DNA of 64,000 bases from Panaeolus papilionaceus (lineage: Eukaryota > Basidiomycota > Agaricomycetes > Agaricales), in assembly GCA_015501605.1 (NCBI GenBank), contig JADNRZ010000020.1, positions 927,620 to 991,619 of the forward strand, in the 5' to 3' direction. Below the pieces are notes generated by a model. The model was given only the letters and a program-made list of their open reading frames with translations. It had not been told where the DNA came from and did not search any database. Made by a program: the position numbers and the translations under genes. Below, one piece after another: positions 42,080-53,099 of this stretch (position 1 is the first letter of the stretch; every line of letters starts with the position of its first letter).

Positions 42080-42629
42080 TGTTACGGTAGCCCGACGGGC
42101 GCTTGCGGTTAAGGCCTTTGAGCTAGTCGGAGTCGGTTCAGTCGTGCGACAAAGTTCGAGTATCGTTCTAAGAATGCCACTGCGTGCGCACGCTACGCTG
42201 GTATTGTCTTAGAAGAGAGCGAGAAGAGTAAGATCGTCGTAGAAGTTGTTGTTCTATTCGAAGTTAAAGAACTAGCTAAAGAACAATGGTATAAACTACG
42301 GTGTTTATATAGATATCTAACAAGGCTGTGCGTGTAAACGCCAAGTAGATAAAGTGAGTCAGAAGTGTAGTCCGCAGTAGGAAATGAGTCATAAGTGTGA
42401 GAGAGATGAGTAAGAAGGTGAGTCATAGATAGGAAAATGAAGTGGAGCGACAGCGGGAGTGAAGGTGGAGTGGGAGTCGTAGATAGGAGGAAAAGGTGGG
42501 GCTTCGGGGATAGGAAATAGACGAAATATAAGTACAAAGAGAGATGATAGTACACGAAGATAAGATGAAGAGAGATAGTAGTCCAGATAAGATAAAGAGA
42601 AGATGAAGAAGAAAAGAGTCGACGTAACA
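42080..42629 (-). repeat. 5' LTR of chromovirus
   Basis: Minus strand TGTTACGTCGAC...GCTACCGTAACA. Contains the TATA box and the presumed transcript start described separately. Confidence 0.95.
42266..42311 (-). promoter_or_regulatory. LTR core promoter: TATA box and inferred transcript start
   Basis: TATATAAA at 42311-42304 is followed 33 nt downstream by TAGCTAGTTCTTT (42278-42266). That spacing fits a transcription start at or just before this 13-mer, which is exactly complementary to the primer-binding site at 42067-42079. Confidence 0.65.
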
Positions 42630-43139
42630 TCGTCTCTTTTTCCTCTTTATCTTATCTCCATGTACTATCATCTCTCTTTGTACTTTTATCTCATCTATTT
42701 CCTATCTCCGGAGCCCCACATCATCCTCCTAACTCTCACTCCACTTTCATTTCCACTGCCGCTCCACTTCTTTCTCCTATCTATGACTCGTCTCTTTACT
42801 CTTCTCTCTCACACCTATGACTCATTCTTACCGCGGACTATACTTCTGACTCATATGCTTCTCACCTTATCTACTTGGCATTTACACGCACAGCCTCGCT
42901 AGATATCTATATAAACACCGTAGTTTATACCCTTGTTCTTTAGCTAGTTCTTTAACTTCGAATAGAACAACAACTTCTACAACGATCTTACTCTTCTCGC
43001 TCTCTTCTAAGACAATACCAGTGTAGCGTGTGTACGCAGTGGCATTCTTAGAACAATCCTCGAACTCTGTCGCACGACCGAACCGACTCCAACTAGCTCA
43101 AAGGCCTTAACCGCAAGCGCCTGTCGGGCTACTGTAACA

Positions 43140-43340
43140 GCTATGCTGTTGTTGTAAGTGATTGGGATGTACTTTGCCATTACCTGGTATTTCCTGTCTT
43201 TGACAACTGCTCCTAGCCTGCCTGCTAGGCTGATGATTCACCTGTCTTGCCTGAGCCATTCTACTCCTTTCATGGTGCAGAATTGGAGCAGAATTGTGTT
43301 AACCTTGGCTGATTTAGGCCCATTTTGCCTTGGGAGATAG
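43140..43340 (-). pseudogene. LINE gag (ORF1), upstream part
   Basis: The minus frame reads NGPKSAKVNTILLQFCTMKG, then VEWLRQDR-stop-IISLAGRLG (a TGA where Trp is expected) and AVVKDRKYQVMAKYIPITYN. It runs into the GCTAT duplication and resumes at 34830 on the other side of the LTR. Together the two pieces form one gag gene interrupted by the solo LTR. Confidence 0.75.
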
Positions 43341-43371
43341 GGGCTCTATTTAGTGAAGATGAACTACTAGA

Positions 43372-43690
43372 TTGTCTTTATCACTTTCAAGAGAGTTGAC
43401 ATTCATTCCAGATTTGCATCCAGGAAATTGCCTGAAGATCATGCCCAGTTTGTCAAGGATAGCAAACTTTCAGCTGCTTATACAATGGCTGGAGAGTCAA
43501 ATAGGGCAGGCTATGTGTTATACATCTATAGGATTGCTGCAGATCAATCCTCAGACATTAACACAGCCTTACTAACATCATTTAGGAATATCTTAACATC
43601 CTGCCAACCACATGGCTTCAGAGGCACTCTTGTAAGGCCCTGCCTGACAGATGTTTGTATTTGTTTGATAGCTTGGACTTGTATTTAAAG
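43372..43690 (+). pseudogene. degenerate coding fragment of unknown family
   Basis: The frame around 43420-43645 reads like a decayed protein (LPEDHAQFVKDSKLSAAYTM, then YVLYIYRIAADQSSDINTAL), with stops on either side. I do not recognise the family. It lies in old, CG-poor repeat sequence, so a transposon remnant is likely. Confidence 0.3.
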
Positions 43691-43769
43691 GTTCATTCAC
43701 TCATTTTTCTCTCTCTTGACCTTTTCTTTCTCTTCCTTCACTTCTCATCTTGTGTAGTACCTCACTCAA

Positions 43770-44345
43770 TATATGTCATTACTGCTCTTTCATGGAGTAC
43801 TTGTCAGTCCCTCCTGAGTACCCTAGGGACTCTATATGGCCTCCTGTGCCAAAACACACAGAGTCTCTAGGGTAGGGAGTCCCTACCTATTTTTTTTATT
43901 TTTATTTTTATGGTATAAAATGGGTGTACAGTCTGTAGGGAGTATGTACAGACTCTCTATGGACTATAGCTAAATCTCTGTAAAATAGGTTTTTAGTGTT
44001 ATTTAATTTTGATTTCACATTTATAGTGTATTTTTATACTAATTTAAATTTTCTGGTATTTTTTTCTATTTTTTTTGTGATTTTCCTTACATTTGTCATG
44101 CCTTATCTTATCATTATCTTATTGTTATCTTAACATAATTTTAATGATTTTAATAATTTTGTTGTGTGGTGTAACATGTGTGGCCCATGTGCTAGTCATT
44201 AGAATATATGCACATGTACAATCACCTTGTATTACTATAAATCTGGAATATATATACAGGAGTCCATAGGGAGTCCCTAGGAACTCCAATTGACAGTCTG
44301 TAGGGACTCCCTAGAGACTCTGTATATGGACTTGTCTTAGGCCTA
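43770..44345. repeat. AGTCCCTAGGGACT-type palindromic element
   Basis: Both ends are rich in TAGGGACTC/GAGTCCCTA palindromic motifs (43800-43945 and 44255-44335, e.g. GGGAGTCCCTAGGAACTCC), around an AT-rich centre with T-rich runs (43890-44170). It looks like a non-autonomous DNA element; no target duplication identified. Confidence 0.5.
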
Positions 44346-44490
44346 TCAAAATATCAAATTTAGGTAATATCTGTAAAAAGTCCTGTACTCCAGGGGGACT
44401 GAGAAGTTCAGGCAGTTCAGAGCACTTATTGTTCCACCATGGTTGAGAGTGTTGCATAATGACAGCCTCAGTTGCATGGTCATCCCAAGC
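44346..44490 (-). pseudogene. LINE family A ORF2 fragment
   Basis: The minus strand encodes WDDHATEAVIMQHSQPWWNN followed by KCSEL, matching AWDDHATEAVITRRSRPWWN in the family A ORF2 (EN-RT linker) at 51160-51240. It is truncated directly at the poly-T of the next LINE insertion. Confidence 0.75.
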
Positions 44491-45600
44491 TTTTTTTTTT
44501 GTTTTTTTTTGGTTCAAAATTTTATATACTGGTGTGCAGCTGGCAGTCCAGTGTGATCACAGTAAATACAAATGAAGTACAAATATCAGGAATGACTACT
44601 CTCCAATTAAGTTGGGTATATACCACAGCAGATGAAGACAATGCAAGTATAAAGTGCAAGCAATGCACATGGGGCAAGTTATCAAAGCTGATTGCACAGC
44701 AAGTAAGCCTCTCCCTTCTAAAGGAAGGCAACAGTCAGGAGTGGCAGACCGAGCATCATGGAGTTAACACTCTCAATCTGGTTGCTGATCAAGAAGAAGT
44801 GGTGCTCCAAGAGGGCGCCTACTGGCCAAAGCCCTTGGTTACCCATGGACAGGCAACAGACAACTAAACTCTTCCCTGCATACATACCAAGGCATGCTCC
44901 TCAACCACTGGTTAAAGCACCAAAGCTCCCAGCACACAAGGGCTCCATTGCTGGCCCACTAATGTAGATGCTTGGAAGATAGCGCCACCATCTCAGTTGT
45001 CTGGGCTGTCAGGGCTCCAACAACCACCCCCCTTCAGTATTTTATCTGACGCCCTCCTCCTCCCAAGGGTGGGAAGAACATATGGCAGAAAAGGAGAACA
45101 TGCAGGAATTCATGTTCAAATATTGATTGAGTTCCCAGGTGTCCCATGGGTACCCACAGTGGTGCTTGTACTTCCAACAGGAGCACAAGGTGTGAGAGTG
45201 CAACCCAAAGTGCCTGCAGGCACACTGAGGTGTGGGAAGGTTGAACTGCATGCAGTGATAATATTTACTGATGGGAGCATGGCTGGTAATACAACAAACT
45301 GTGCATGCAGTCAAGGATGGGGGACTGGCCTAGCCCAGCTGGTGCAAACCAGGTGGAGTTTCCAGGTGTCCCATGGGTACCTGCAATGATGCTTGTACTT
45401 CTGACATGAGCACAAGATGTGGGAGCGCAACCTGAAGCACCCACAGGTGCAATGAGATGCAGGAAGATTGAACTGCATACAGTAAGAGTATTCAGTGATC
45501 AGAGTGTGGCCTGTAATACAAGGAACTGCATGTGCAGTCAAGAACAGGGGACTGGCCTCAAATGCAGATAACAAAGACCCACCTTTCTTAGCAGTGGGCC
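44491..45600 (-). mobile_element. LINE family B 3' end, old copy, with duplicated zinc-finger coding end
   Basis: Starts with a T-rich run (44491-44511), which is the poly(A) tail in reverse, followed by the reversed family B 3' UTR (GGTTCAAAATTTTATATACTGG, cited in parts; compare 56524 and 63280). On the minus strand at 45034-45390 and again at 45311-45574 the ORF2 C-terminal CCHC region appears twice (CITSHAPISKYYHC, then TLCSCWKYKHHCGYPWDTWE). The second is a partial tandem duplicate. Diverged and frame-damaged. Confidence 0.65.
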
Positions 45601-46044
45601 TGAGTAGACAGTTGTGCTTGTCATGGAGGGGTATAAAATGCTAGCCTCTGTAGGAGTGATCTGAGAACTTTGCATCCCAGAGTGAAAGTGCTTTGCAATC
45701 AGCAAAATTGCAGAGCTACATTAGTGTTGTGTAGGGACATGTCCCAATACAAACACTGGGAAGAGATGTCACCATCTCATGAGCTGTCCCCTGTGGGCCC
45801 CAGCACAGCTGGGAGGGTACAAAAAGTAGGTGCTGGTTGGCTGCCTGCAGCAGCCAAGCAGCTAGAGCACACATAATGGCCAGGCTGTGTTCCTGACCAC
45901 CATGTTCAGTGCAATTGGGTGCTAGCCTAATAGCAGGCATGCAGTCTGAGAATAGATACACCCACTTGCACCTTAGGAAGGTGATAGCCATGCACAAGGG
46001 TGTGAAATCATATGAACCAGGAAGAAAAAATCATTGTTGTTGCC
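45601..46044. other. unassigned old LINE-like sequence
   Basis: No clear frame. A minus-strand remnant around 45716-45997 carries hydrophobic/Cys-containing residues but no recognised motif. Repeat-derived by context. Confidence 0.3.
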
Positions 46045-47865
46045 TGCAATGCAAAATTATATAAATCAGAGAGCGAAATCATTGCTGCATCAGAGTAAAT
46101 CAATACTTTTATCATCAGTGTGAAATCATTGCTGCATCATGGTAAATCAATATCTCTATCAGAGTGCGAAATCATTGCTACATCATGATAAATCATCAAT
46201 TCTCCAGTAGTGTGAAATCATATCAAGGCCAGTAAGAAATGATTTGATCAACATGGTGTTATAATGATTTTGTAGAGAAAAAAATCAGGATTCCAGAATG
46301 GGTATTTTCAGGGTGGGGGGATCAGTGGTTGGCAAGCAATTAAGGAAATACACTCTCAGAGCCAGACACAAATCAAAATAAATTGAAAAAATAATATAAA
46401 TCACAAATAGCATGCTCATATCTGCCCCGATGGTTGAAATTTTGAACATGACCTTCTGCATATGATCCCCATCAATCTATATAAAAAAAAATTTTACATG
46501 GGTCACTCAAAATGCCCCTATCTTGGGCCCAAACAGCATCCTGCTCCATATTGCACTGCTCTGGGCACTATTTTGGGTGATCTGTATATTGTTAGAAAGC
46601 TATTAACAGCCTCTATGAGATGCCACCATCTGATCTGCCAAATTGTACCAGCAGCCCAGCAGATCAGGTTCGCTTTTTTTAGCCCCTATTTCCTACTGGA
46701 ACTATTTCCTCAATATTGCTTCATTTTGTGCACCAATTAGGGGGGATATATATACCATTAGAAAGGTATACACTATATCTATCTATTCATGTGGTCTGGT
46801 CTGCCAAATGTGGCCACAGAAGCAGCAGATCTGCTCTGGTTATTGTGCATTGATTAAATGAGCCTCTATTTACAAATCAAATCTTCGTCCTGATCAGGAA
46901 TATTAGTGTGATGTCATTGATCCCATTTAATCTCATCAATCCTCATTAATTAGCTTCGCTTTTTTAGGAAATTAGCATCACTGATCTGCTTCCAGACACT
47001 AATGACACCACACTAATTAATTAATCCTCCCCCACAAATATTGCAGCATTAATTGCACCGCTTTTTAGCTATTTTTTATTATACATATACATATCACCAG
47101 AAAGCTACAATTGCCTACTTTCAGAATCTGAAAACAGAACATAAATGTTGTGCATGTGGAGAGAGCAATTGCATCTCACATTTTGGTACTAAAGTGTGGG
47201 AACACCCCTTGATCCTCCTTCTCCTCCTCCCTCCGCTTTTTTGGCTTCGTTCCTCCACACCCCCTGCAGCTACTACTCTGACACTTGGTACACCTTTATA
47301 TATACCATATATATGTCTATATCTCCGCTTATATACAAATTGAAGAGGTTCCACTCATTTTATTCACCATTTACGTATCAAAATACCATATTTGCACCAT
47401 ATATTCCTAATAATACATTTCTTTGGCTGATCTACTGCAGAAAAAACTTATGCATATTACTCATAACATGTAAAAGCATTGAACTTGACACTCAACCACT
47501 TCAAAAGTTCAAGCAACAGAATAGAAAACACTAAACACTACCTCAGGGTATGCAGAATAGTAATTTGTGAATATCTACATGAATATTGACTGCTTCAACA
47601 TGCTCTAAATTGTTCTGAAGACACTTAAATCAGGCCTTTAGAAGTAGCCCACCCCCAAAGAATTCTGAGCAGGTCTCAAAATTGTTCAAATTTCCACTGA
47701 TCAGCTTATGACAGAGGATCAGAGACAAAATAATTTAATCAGAACATACAGATAGATGGAGAGACATGATATGTAATGTTCACCAAAGGTTTGAAGGGAT
47801 TTGGATGATTGTGGAAGGGTAGAGCCTCAAAAAAGCAGTCAGAAGGAGTTTGATGTAGTGGTGAT
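46045..47865 (+). repeat. 180-bp-period family, third copy, with AAATCAT array
   Basis: AAATCAT units (46045-46235) precede a sequence collinear with 29840-31870: the ATCAGGATTCCAG and GGGTATTTTCAGGGTGGGG start at 46275, units at 46590, 46750 and 47090, and the GGAACACCCCTTGATCCTCC segment near 47199. It lacks the solo LTR present at 30632. It stops at about 47865, where LINE family A begins. Confidence 0.75.
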
Positions 47866-47954
47866 AGTCACTCCTTCTTCATCTGGTACCACCATCTCGA
47901 GCCATGGGAAAATCCTGCCCGTCGCATCAAACATCCACCACAGCTCAACAAGAG

Positions 47955-48410
47955 TGCGTTCTCCTTCACCAGGCCTCGCAATCGCGCTGGGTATGGCTGA
48001 GTGGATGGAGGGGGCTGGGTTATCATCCTCTGGCACTTCCCAACACCGTGCTCCGGCATGTGCGCTAGTAAGTTGTTCTGGATGTAGATGTTTACTGTGA
48101 TTCAACACATACGTCTTTGGCGGGCACCCTTCTCCCTTCGGTTTTTTCTTCCACCACTCCTCTGCACTGCCGCTTCGCGGCACTGCCCCTGTCCTGGATT
48201 TAGGCAAGCTATGCTTCATAACCATCGCCCTTAGGTCCCCTTCTGAGCTTGGGGCAGCTCTTAAGCCCCCTTCATTTCTTGATACGATTGGAGTATTTAG
48301 TAGGAGTTGGTGTATATGTAGTTTATCTCATGTATATTAGCGATGATCACAACCGGACTGCTAACGAGCCCCGGTATATAAATTGTTGATTTAAAAAAAA
48401 AAAAAAAAAA
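47955..48410 (+). mobile_element. 5'-truncated LINE family A insert with poly(A) and 14-bp target duplication
   Basis: 456 bp of family A 3' UTR ending in an A18 run (48393-48410). Flanked by CAGCTCAACAAGAG at 47941-47954 and 48411-48424. Its sequence matches, reversed, the 3' UTR of copy 2 at 53121-53560. This is a clean target-primed reverse transcription product, inserted in the 5' UTR of a sister element. Confidence 0.93.
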
Positions 48411-48469
48411 CAGCTCAACAAGAGGTCTGATCTCGATATCATAAACAGAATTGCATACAGCATACACTC

Positions 48470-50236
48470 ATGTCCCAACCCTCCAAAGGGATTGGCACGG
48501 ATCGCACTAGATCCGATGTCAGAGTCCCAGCATTATCCAGCTTGTCTGGCAGGCTCCCAAACTCCCCAGCAGATCGCTCACCTCGTTCTGCGTCCCCATA
48601 CCCCACCACACAGTCTGAGAGGGCTGCAGTGAGGGGTCCCAAGCAACCAGCAGCGTCCAGGAGCAATCCTGCAAGCACAGTGTCCAATTCCAGCGGTCCC
48701 ATGTCCACAGCATCTGCACCAGCTTCTACAACGTCCAACAGCGCGATCCACCATCAGGCAACTCTCCTGCAGTTGTCTCATGCCAGCAATGGTGTGAGGG
48801 GAGACCTGGCAGCTGCTGTTAGCGCGATCAACGAGATCTCTAACTGGATTAGAGGTCATTCCACCACTGCATCGGACAATGATGCCTCTTACATGGCTAC
48901 ATCGGTTCTGCAGCTCTTGCAAGCGATGGCTAACTCTCCCTGGGCTGCAGTTGTGCCCATAACGGATTCAGAGACAGTGCATCCTGATTTCAATCAGTGT
49001 GTTGCTAATATCATTGGAGCGGAGCAGGAGAAGCCCAACGAGGCGAACAATGAAGAGGATGCCAGCAGTGAGTCCTCAGCTGCCACACTTCGCTTTCCAA
49101 CACAGCCAGTGCCATTCCCTGTTGATGCATCAGGTGACACTCACTTGACCGATACCTCCGCCGCACCGACGCAGGAGGGACCGCCCCCGACGGCGCGCTT
49201 GCCCAAAAAGAAAGGAAAAGTGCCGATCAATTCTGGCCGCCCCTGGGCCGAAATGATTCGTCGTCCCGTTCCACCACCCCCTGTTCGCAGTGGGCGCGCA
49301 GGACCGACTCCCCCCGCTGCGGCGAAACGAGGCAACACATATGCCAGCGTTGCGAAGGCAGCAGCTGCTCCTGCGAAGGGTGGCAACAACAATCAAGGTG
49401 GCACCGTCATTGCACTTGCAAGGGCGCTACAGTGCCAGCGCTGGACATGCAAGAGATGTACAGGCTGAGCAACCAGCACCTGCGCGAAAATCGCTTTGCT
49501 GCAACATCAATCCTTTCAGTGGAACGAGTCACTTCTGGATACGCGCTACACACAGCTGGCGTTCCAGGCAATAACGAGCTGTCCAGCGTTGCTATGACGT
49601 TCAGAGACCTCCTTCATGGCACTGCCCACCCCAGACCGGAGATTGGGCTCCCTACCTCGACATACAGCTGTTCGCAGCTGCACCTTGTTCACCAATGTTA
49701 CAATGGTGTCTCGCTATCACATCAACCGCACCACACCTAACAGCTCAACTGCCACGGTCTACTTCTCGATTGCCAACTCCCAGTCCAGTGCGTGCACTTG
49801 CTCTCTTGCTAACCAAAGCATGATGACCCTTGATCGACACTGCTCCATTCGCACGTTGCTCCCTTGCACTGGTACTCTGTTATGCCGTTGATGCTATCGG
49901 TTTGGCCACTCTACAGATCGCTGCAGGAATCTCACATATGTCTGCCCCATCTGCCATGGCCCTCACAACAAGGCTGTTCATCGCGAGATGTGCAAGCCCT
50001 GTAAGAATGGCTTCCCCAAAGCGGATCCACCCATCAATCCCACTCCTGCTGACGAGGCGTGCACGCACGTCTCTCGTTGTCTCAACTGCCGCGGCAATCA
50101 TGCTGCACACTCTCGTCAATGCCCCTTCTGGAAGCACCGTTTCAACGGTGACTGGATCGCGGCCCGTTATGCTGAGGCGCGCCCTGCTAAGGCGCAGCAC
50201 CCCGCTCCCTCTAACACACCACCAACTGCGCAATGA
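48470..50236 (+). pseudogene. LINE family A ORF1 (gag), frameshifted
   Basis: Begins MSQPSKGIGTDRTRS. Ser/Pro/Thr-rich and disordered for 250 residues, with one helix (AAVSAINEISNWIRG). The frame ends at 49468, but the protein continues in other frames: MYRLSNQHLRENRF near 49455, and the knuckles CYRFGHSTDRC (about 49890), CPICHGPHNKAVHREMC (about 49940) and CLNCRGNHAAHSRQC (about 50090). At least two frameshifts. The final frame ends with TGA inside ATGA, so its stop overlaps the ORF2 start by 4 nt. Family role: RNA-binding chaperone of the LINE particle. Confidence 0.85.
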
Positions 50237-53099
50237 AGGGGACGAACAATCATTGCAAAGCGGAGAGTGTCATTAGAATCATGTCCCACAACATTAACCG
50301 CAACTACGAGTGGGTTGCAATTATGCTTGAACAGTTGATTGAAGAATTCGATGTTCTATTTATTCAAGAACCTCCATGGAAAGAAATTCGTATCGCTCCT
50401 TCGGCCTCGTCGCGTGAGGGAGAGAAAGTCGTCGGTCCACCTCTGCATCCATCCTGGGATCTAGTGGTGCGCCCTGCTCCCCAGGGAGATCAAGCGCCCC
50501 GGGTGTTGGCTTATATCTCCACCAGGCTTCGCAAATATCGCCCCTCTCTCCGCCGTGACCTTGTTGATCATCGCGACATTATGCTCCTCTCTCTGTACTC
50601 TGCAGGGCAGTGCCTCAATTTTGTTAAAATCTATTCTGACAAAGACCACACTGCCATCTTTTATTTAAAGTCGCTTCCATCGCTTCCCCCTTGTGTATAC
50701 ATGGGTGGAGATCTCAACTGTTGCTCGTCAGTCTGGGACCCGAACTACAGATATCATCGCACCGACGCCATTGCTCTCATGGATGTCTGCGCCGACATGG
50801 GGCTAGATTGGGCAGAGCCAACCAATCATGGCCCAACTCACATCTCCTACAACCGTGATCTGGCTGATACAGTCATTGATCTCGTCTTCCTGGAAATGGC
50901 AGAGGTGTTGCATCGACCACGAATGCTAGTCCACAGCATGCAAGGGCGCTCTGATCACATCCCGATTTCAAGCGTTGTTGTTATTGTTCCTGGCGCTGCT
51001 GGCGCGCCTAGGATGACGATCAAAGCTGGGAGCGAAGAGGAGGAAGAGTTCCTGGCCAACATCATTCGCTGCATGCAGGGGGTGCAAAGCGGTGAGCTTC
51101 ATTCAGCCAGTGACGTTGAGGCCAGAGCGCAAGGAATGGCTGAGGCGATTGCTAAAGCATGGGATGACCATGCGACTGAGGCTGTCATTACGCGACGCTC
51201 TCGACCGTGGTGGAACGATGAGTGCTCCGAACTGCTAGACCAATTCCGCACCTCCAGAGACGATCTGGACTGGCGCCTCTTCCGCTCTGCCACTAAGGCG
51301 GCCAAACGCGACTTCTTTGATGAACGAATCAAGGAGGTTGCAGAAACCAACAAGCGCCCTTGGGACCTCATGGAGTGGGTCAAACAGCGCAAGTTGCCGC
51401 CATGCGAAGCTATCCGGTACAACAACCAGCCTTGCAACGAACTGAGCGATCTCTGGGACGCTCTACATGGGACGTACAATGCTGCCTCTGGCAGAGCGTT
51501 TGATGCATCCATTCTCGACGAGCTGCCAGATGCGCCTGAGCGTGACTGGGTGGACTTTACTTGGGCGGAAATGTCTGATGCACTCAAAGGGTGTTCCAAC
51601 AACTCTGCTCCTGGCCCCAACCACATCAAGTGGGGGCACCTCAAACGGATCACAGGGGACTCGCACATCGTGGATCTCCTGCTGGAGCTGGCAAATGGAT
51701 GCTTCGCGTTCGGCTGTTGGCCTCAGCACTTCAAGGAGTCTATGTCGGTTATCATTCCCAAGCCGAACAAGCCCAGCTACTCTACCCCCAAAGCGTACCA
51801 GCCAATTGTGCTGTTGAACACATTGGGGAAACTTTTTGAGAAGATGATCTCCAACCGTATCCAGTTCGAGTCCATTGAACATGGTGTCTTCCACCCCAAC
51901 CAACTCAGCGGCATTCGTCAACGCTCAACCGAGGATGCAGGGCTTATCTTGACGCACTTGGTGCGCGCAGGATGGGCCAGGGGCCTGAAAACGAGTGTTG
52001 TGGCTTTTGACATCGCACAGTTCTTCCCCTCTCTTAACCACACAGTGTTGTTGGCTACCCTCAGGAAGCAGGGATTCTCCGCGCGAGTGGTCGATTTCTT
52101 CGCTTCTTACCTTGTTGGACGCTCCACCAGCTATGCATGGAACTCCTTTGTCTCTGAACCACGTCCTGCGGACGTAGGGGTTGGCCAGGGCTCTGCTCTA
52201 TCGCCAGTCCTTTCAGCTCTCTACATCACACCGCTCATGAAGCTGTACGAGCTCCGGACCACTCACTTTGAGTCCACCCTCCTCTCGTTTGTTGATGATG
52301 GCACCATCCTTGTCCAATCCCCCTCCCTCGATCGTAACAACGAAGTCCTTAGGGACGCGTATGCGGTCATCTATGCGCTTTTCACCGCCTTTGCCCTCGT
52401 TCTTGAACATGACAAGTCTGAGCTCTTTCACTTCTCTCGTGCACGCGACAAGTACAACCCATCGCTGGATCTAGGCTTCGCTCCCTACACTGGCAACACT
52501 CCCCTCACTCCCAAGCTGTACTGGCAGTACCTTGGCTTCTATTTTGACTGCACGCTCTCGTTCAAGGAGCATGTGTGCTATTACTCCACCAAAGCGCTTA
52601 CAACTGTCAAGGCCATGCGCATGCTTGGTTCCTCTACTCGTGGCTTGAATGCACGCCAGTGACGTCTCCTTTACAGGTCCTGTGTGCTCCCCATTGCGAC
52701 ATACGGTCACCGCCTCTGGTTCTACGATGGTGCTCACAACAAGACACTCCTTGCTGAACTCGTTAAAATGCAGTGAAAAGCTGCGCTCTGGATCACTGGT
52801 GCGTTTAGTACCGCTCCCACTGGTGCTGTGGAAGCACTTGCTGCCCTCATCCCCATTCCACTCTATCTCAAACGCCTCACCAATCGTTCCACGCTTCGTG
52901 TGAGCATGCTTGCAGACACCCATCCGCTTCGCTCTCTCATGAGCAAGCAGCACGCTGGCAAGGCGCACCCTCACCCTCGAGCCATCTCGAAGATGACTGG
53001 TGCCCAGAAGGCCAAAGTCCGAAGTGCAGTCATGGAGATTGACAAGAACCTTCTCCACCTCGAAGAACCAATGCAGGGATTCCCTCCAGAGGCTCGTCC
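50233..53099 (+). pseudogene. LINE family A ORF2 (EN-RT), two stops, truncated
   Basis: Open for 809 residues. APE-type endonuclease: MSHNINRN, FIQEPPW, YMGGDLNC, and the catalytic SDH in GRSDHIPI. RT: ELLDQF linker, SAPGPNHIKWGHL, then VIIPKPNKPSYSTPKAYQP, VAFDIAQFFPSLNH (motif A) and LLSFVDDGTILV (motif C). A TGA at 52660 ends the frame, and the protein resumes as RLLYRSCVLPIATYGHRLWF; a second TGA occurs at about 52774. Similarity continues to EEPMQGFPPEARP, where the element breaks off at 53099, so RNase H and the terminal CCHC are missing here (present in copy 2). Both stops are shared with copy 2. Confidence 0.9.

Larger units (their letters stand above)
34843..42629 (-). mobile_element. 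full-length Ty3-type chromovirus, 7787 bp
   Basis: Two 550-bp LTRs (34843-35392, 42080-42629) flank gag, pol and a third ORF on the minus strand. 5-bp target duplication TCGTC at 34838-34842 and 42630-42634. I found no difference between the LTRs in the translated stretches I compared, and all main frames are open, so the insertion is recent. Order gag-PR-RT-RNase H-IN-chromodomain defines a chromovirus. It carries a self-complementary primer-binding site and an extra zinc-knuckle ORF. Confidence 0.95.
34831..43139 (+). repeat. older solo LTR (family 1) hosting the full chromovirus
   Basis: The LTR begins TGTTATGTCGTC at 34831-34842, is interrupted by the chromovirus, and resumes at 42635 (after the TCGTC duplication at 42630-42634) to end GTAACA at 43139. 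Its own 5-bp duplication GCTAT is at 34826-34830 and 43140-43144. It is oriented opposite to the nested element and is the same LTR family. Confidence 0.92.
47866..53099 (+). mobile_element. LINE family A, copy 1 (Tad-like), 3'-truncated
   Basis: Starts with a 5' UTR at about 47866 that is interrupted by a truncated insert of the same family (47955-48410). ORF1 (48470-50236, frameshifted) and ORF2 (50233 onward) follow. It ends abruptly at 53099 before the RNase H domain, where the poly-T of the inverted copy 2 begins. It has no tail of its own. Confidence 0.88.

Noticed and set aside
34843..42629. Errantivirus-type env gene in the chromovirus
   Set aside because: The extra ORF lacks signal peptide, membrane segment and glycoprotein-like cysteines; it has zinc knuckles instead.
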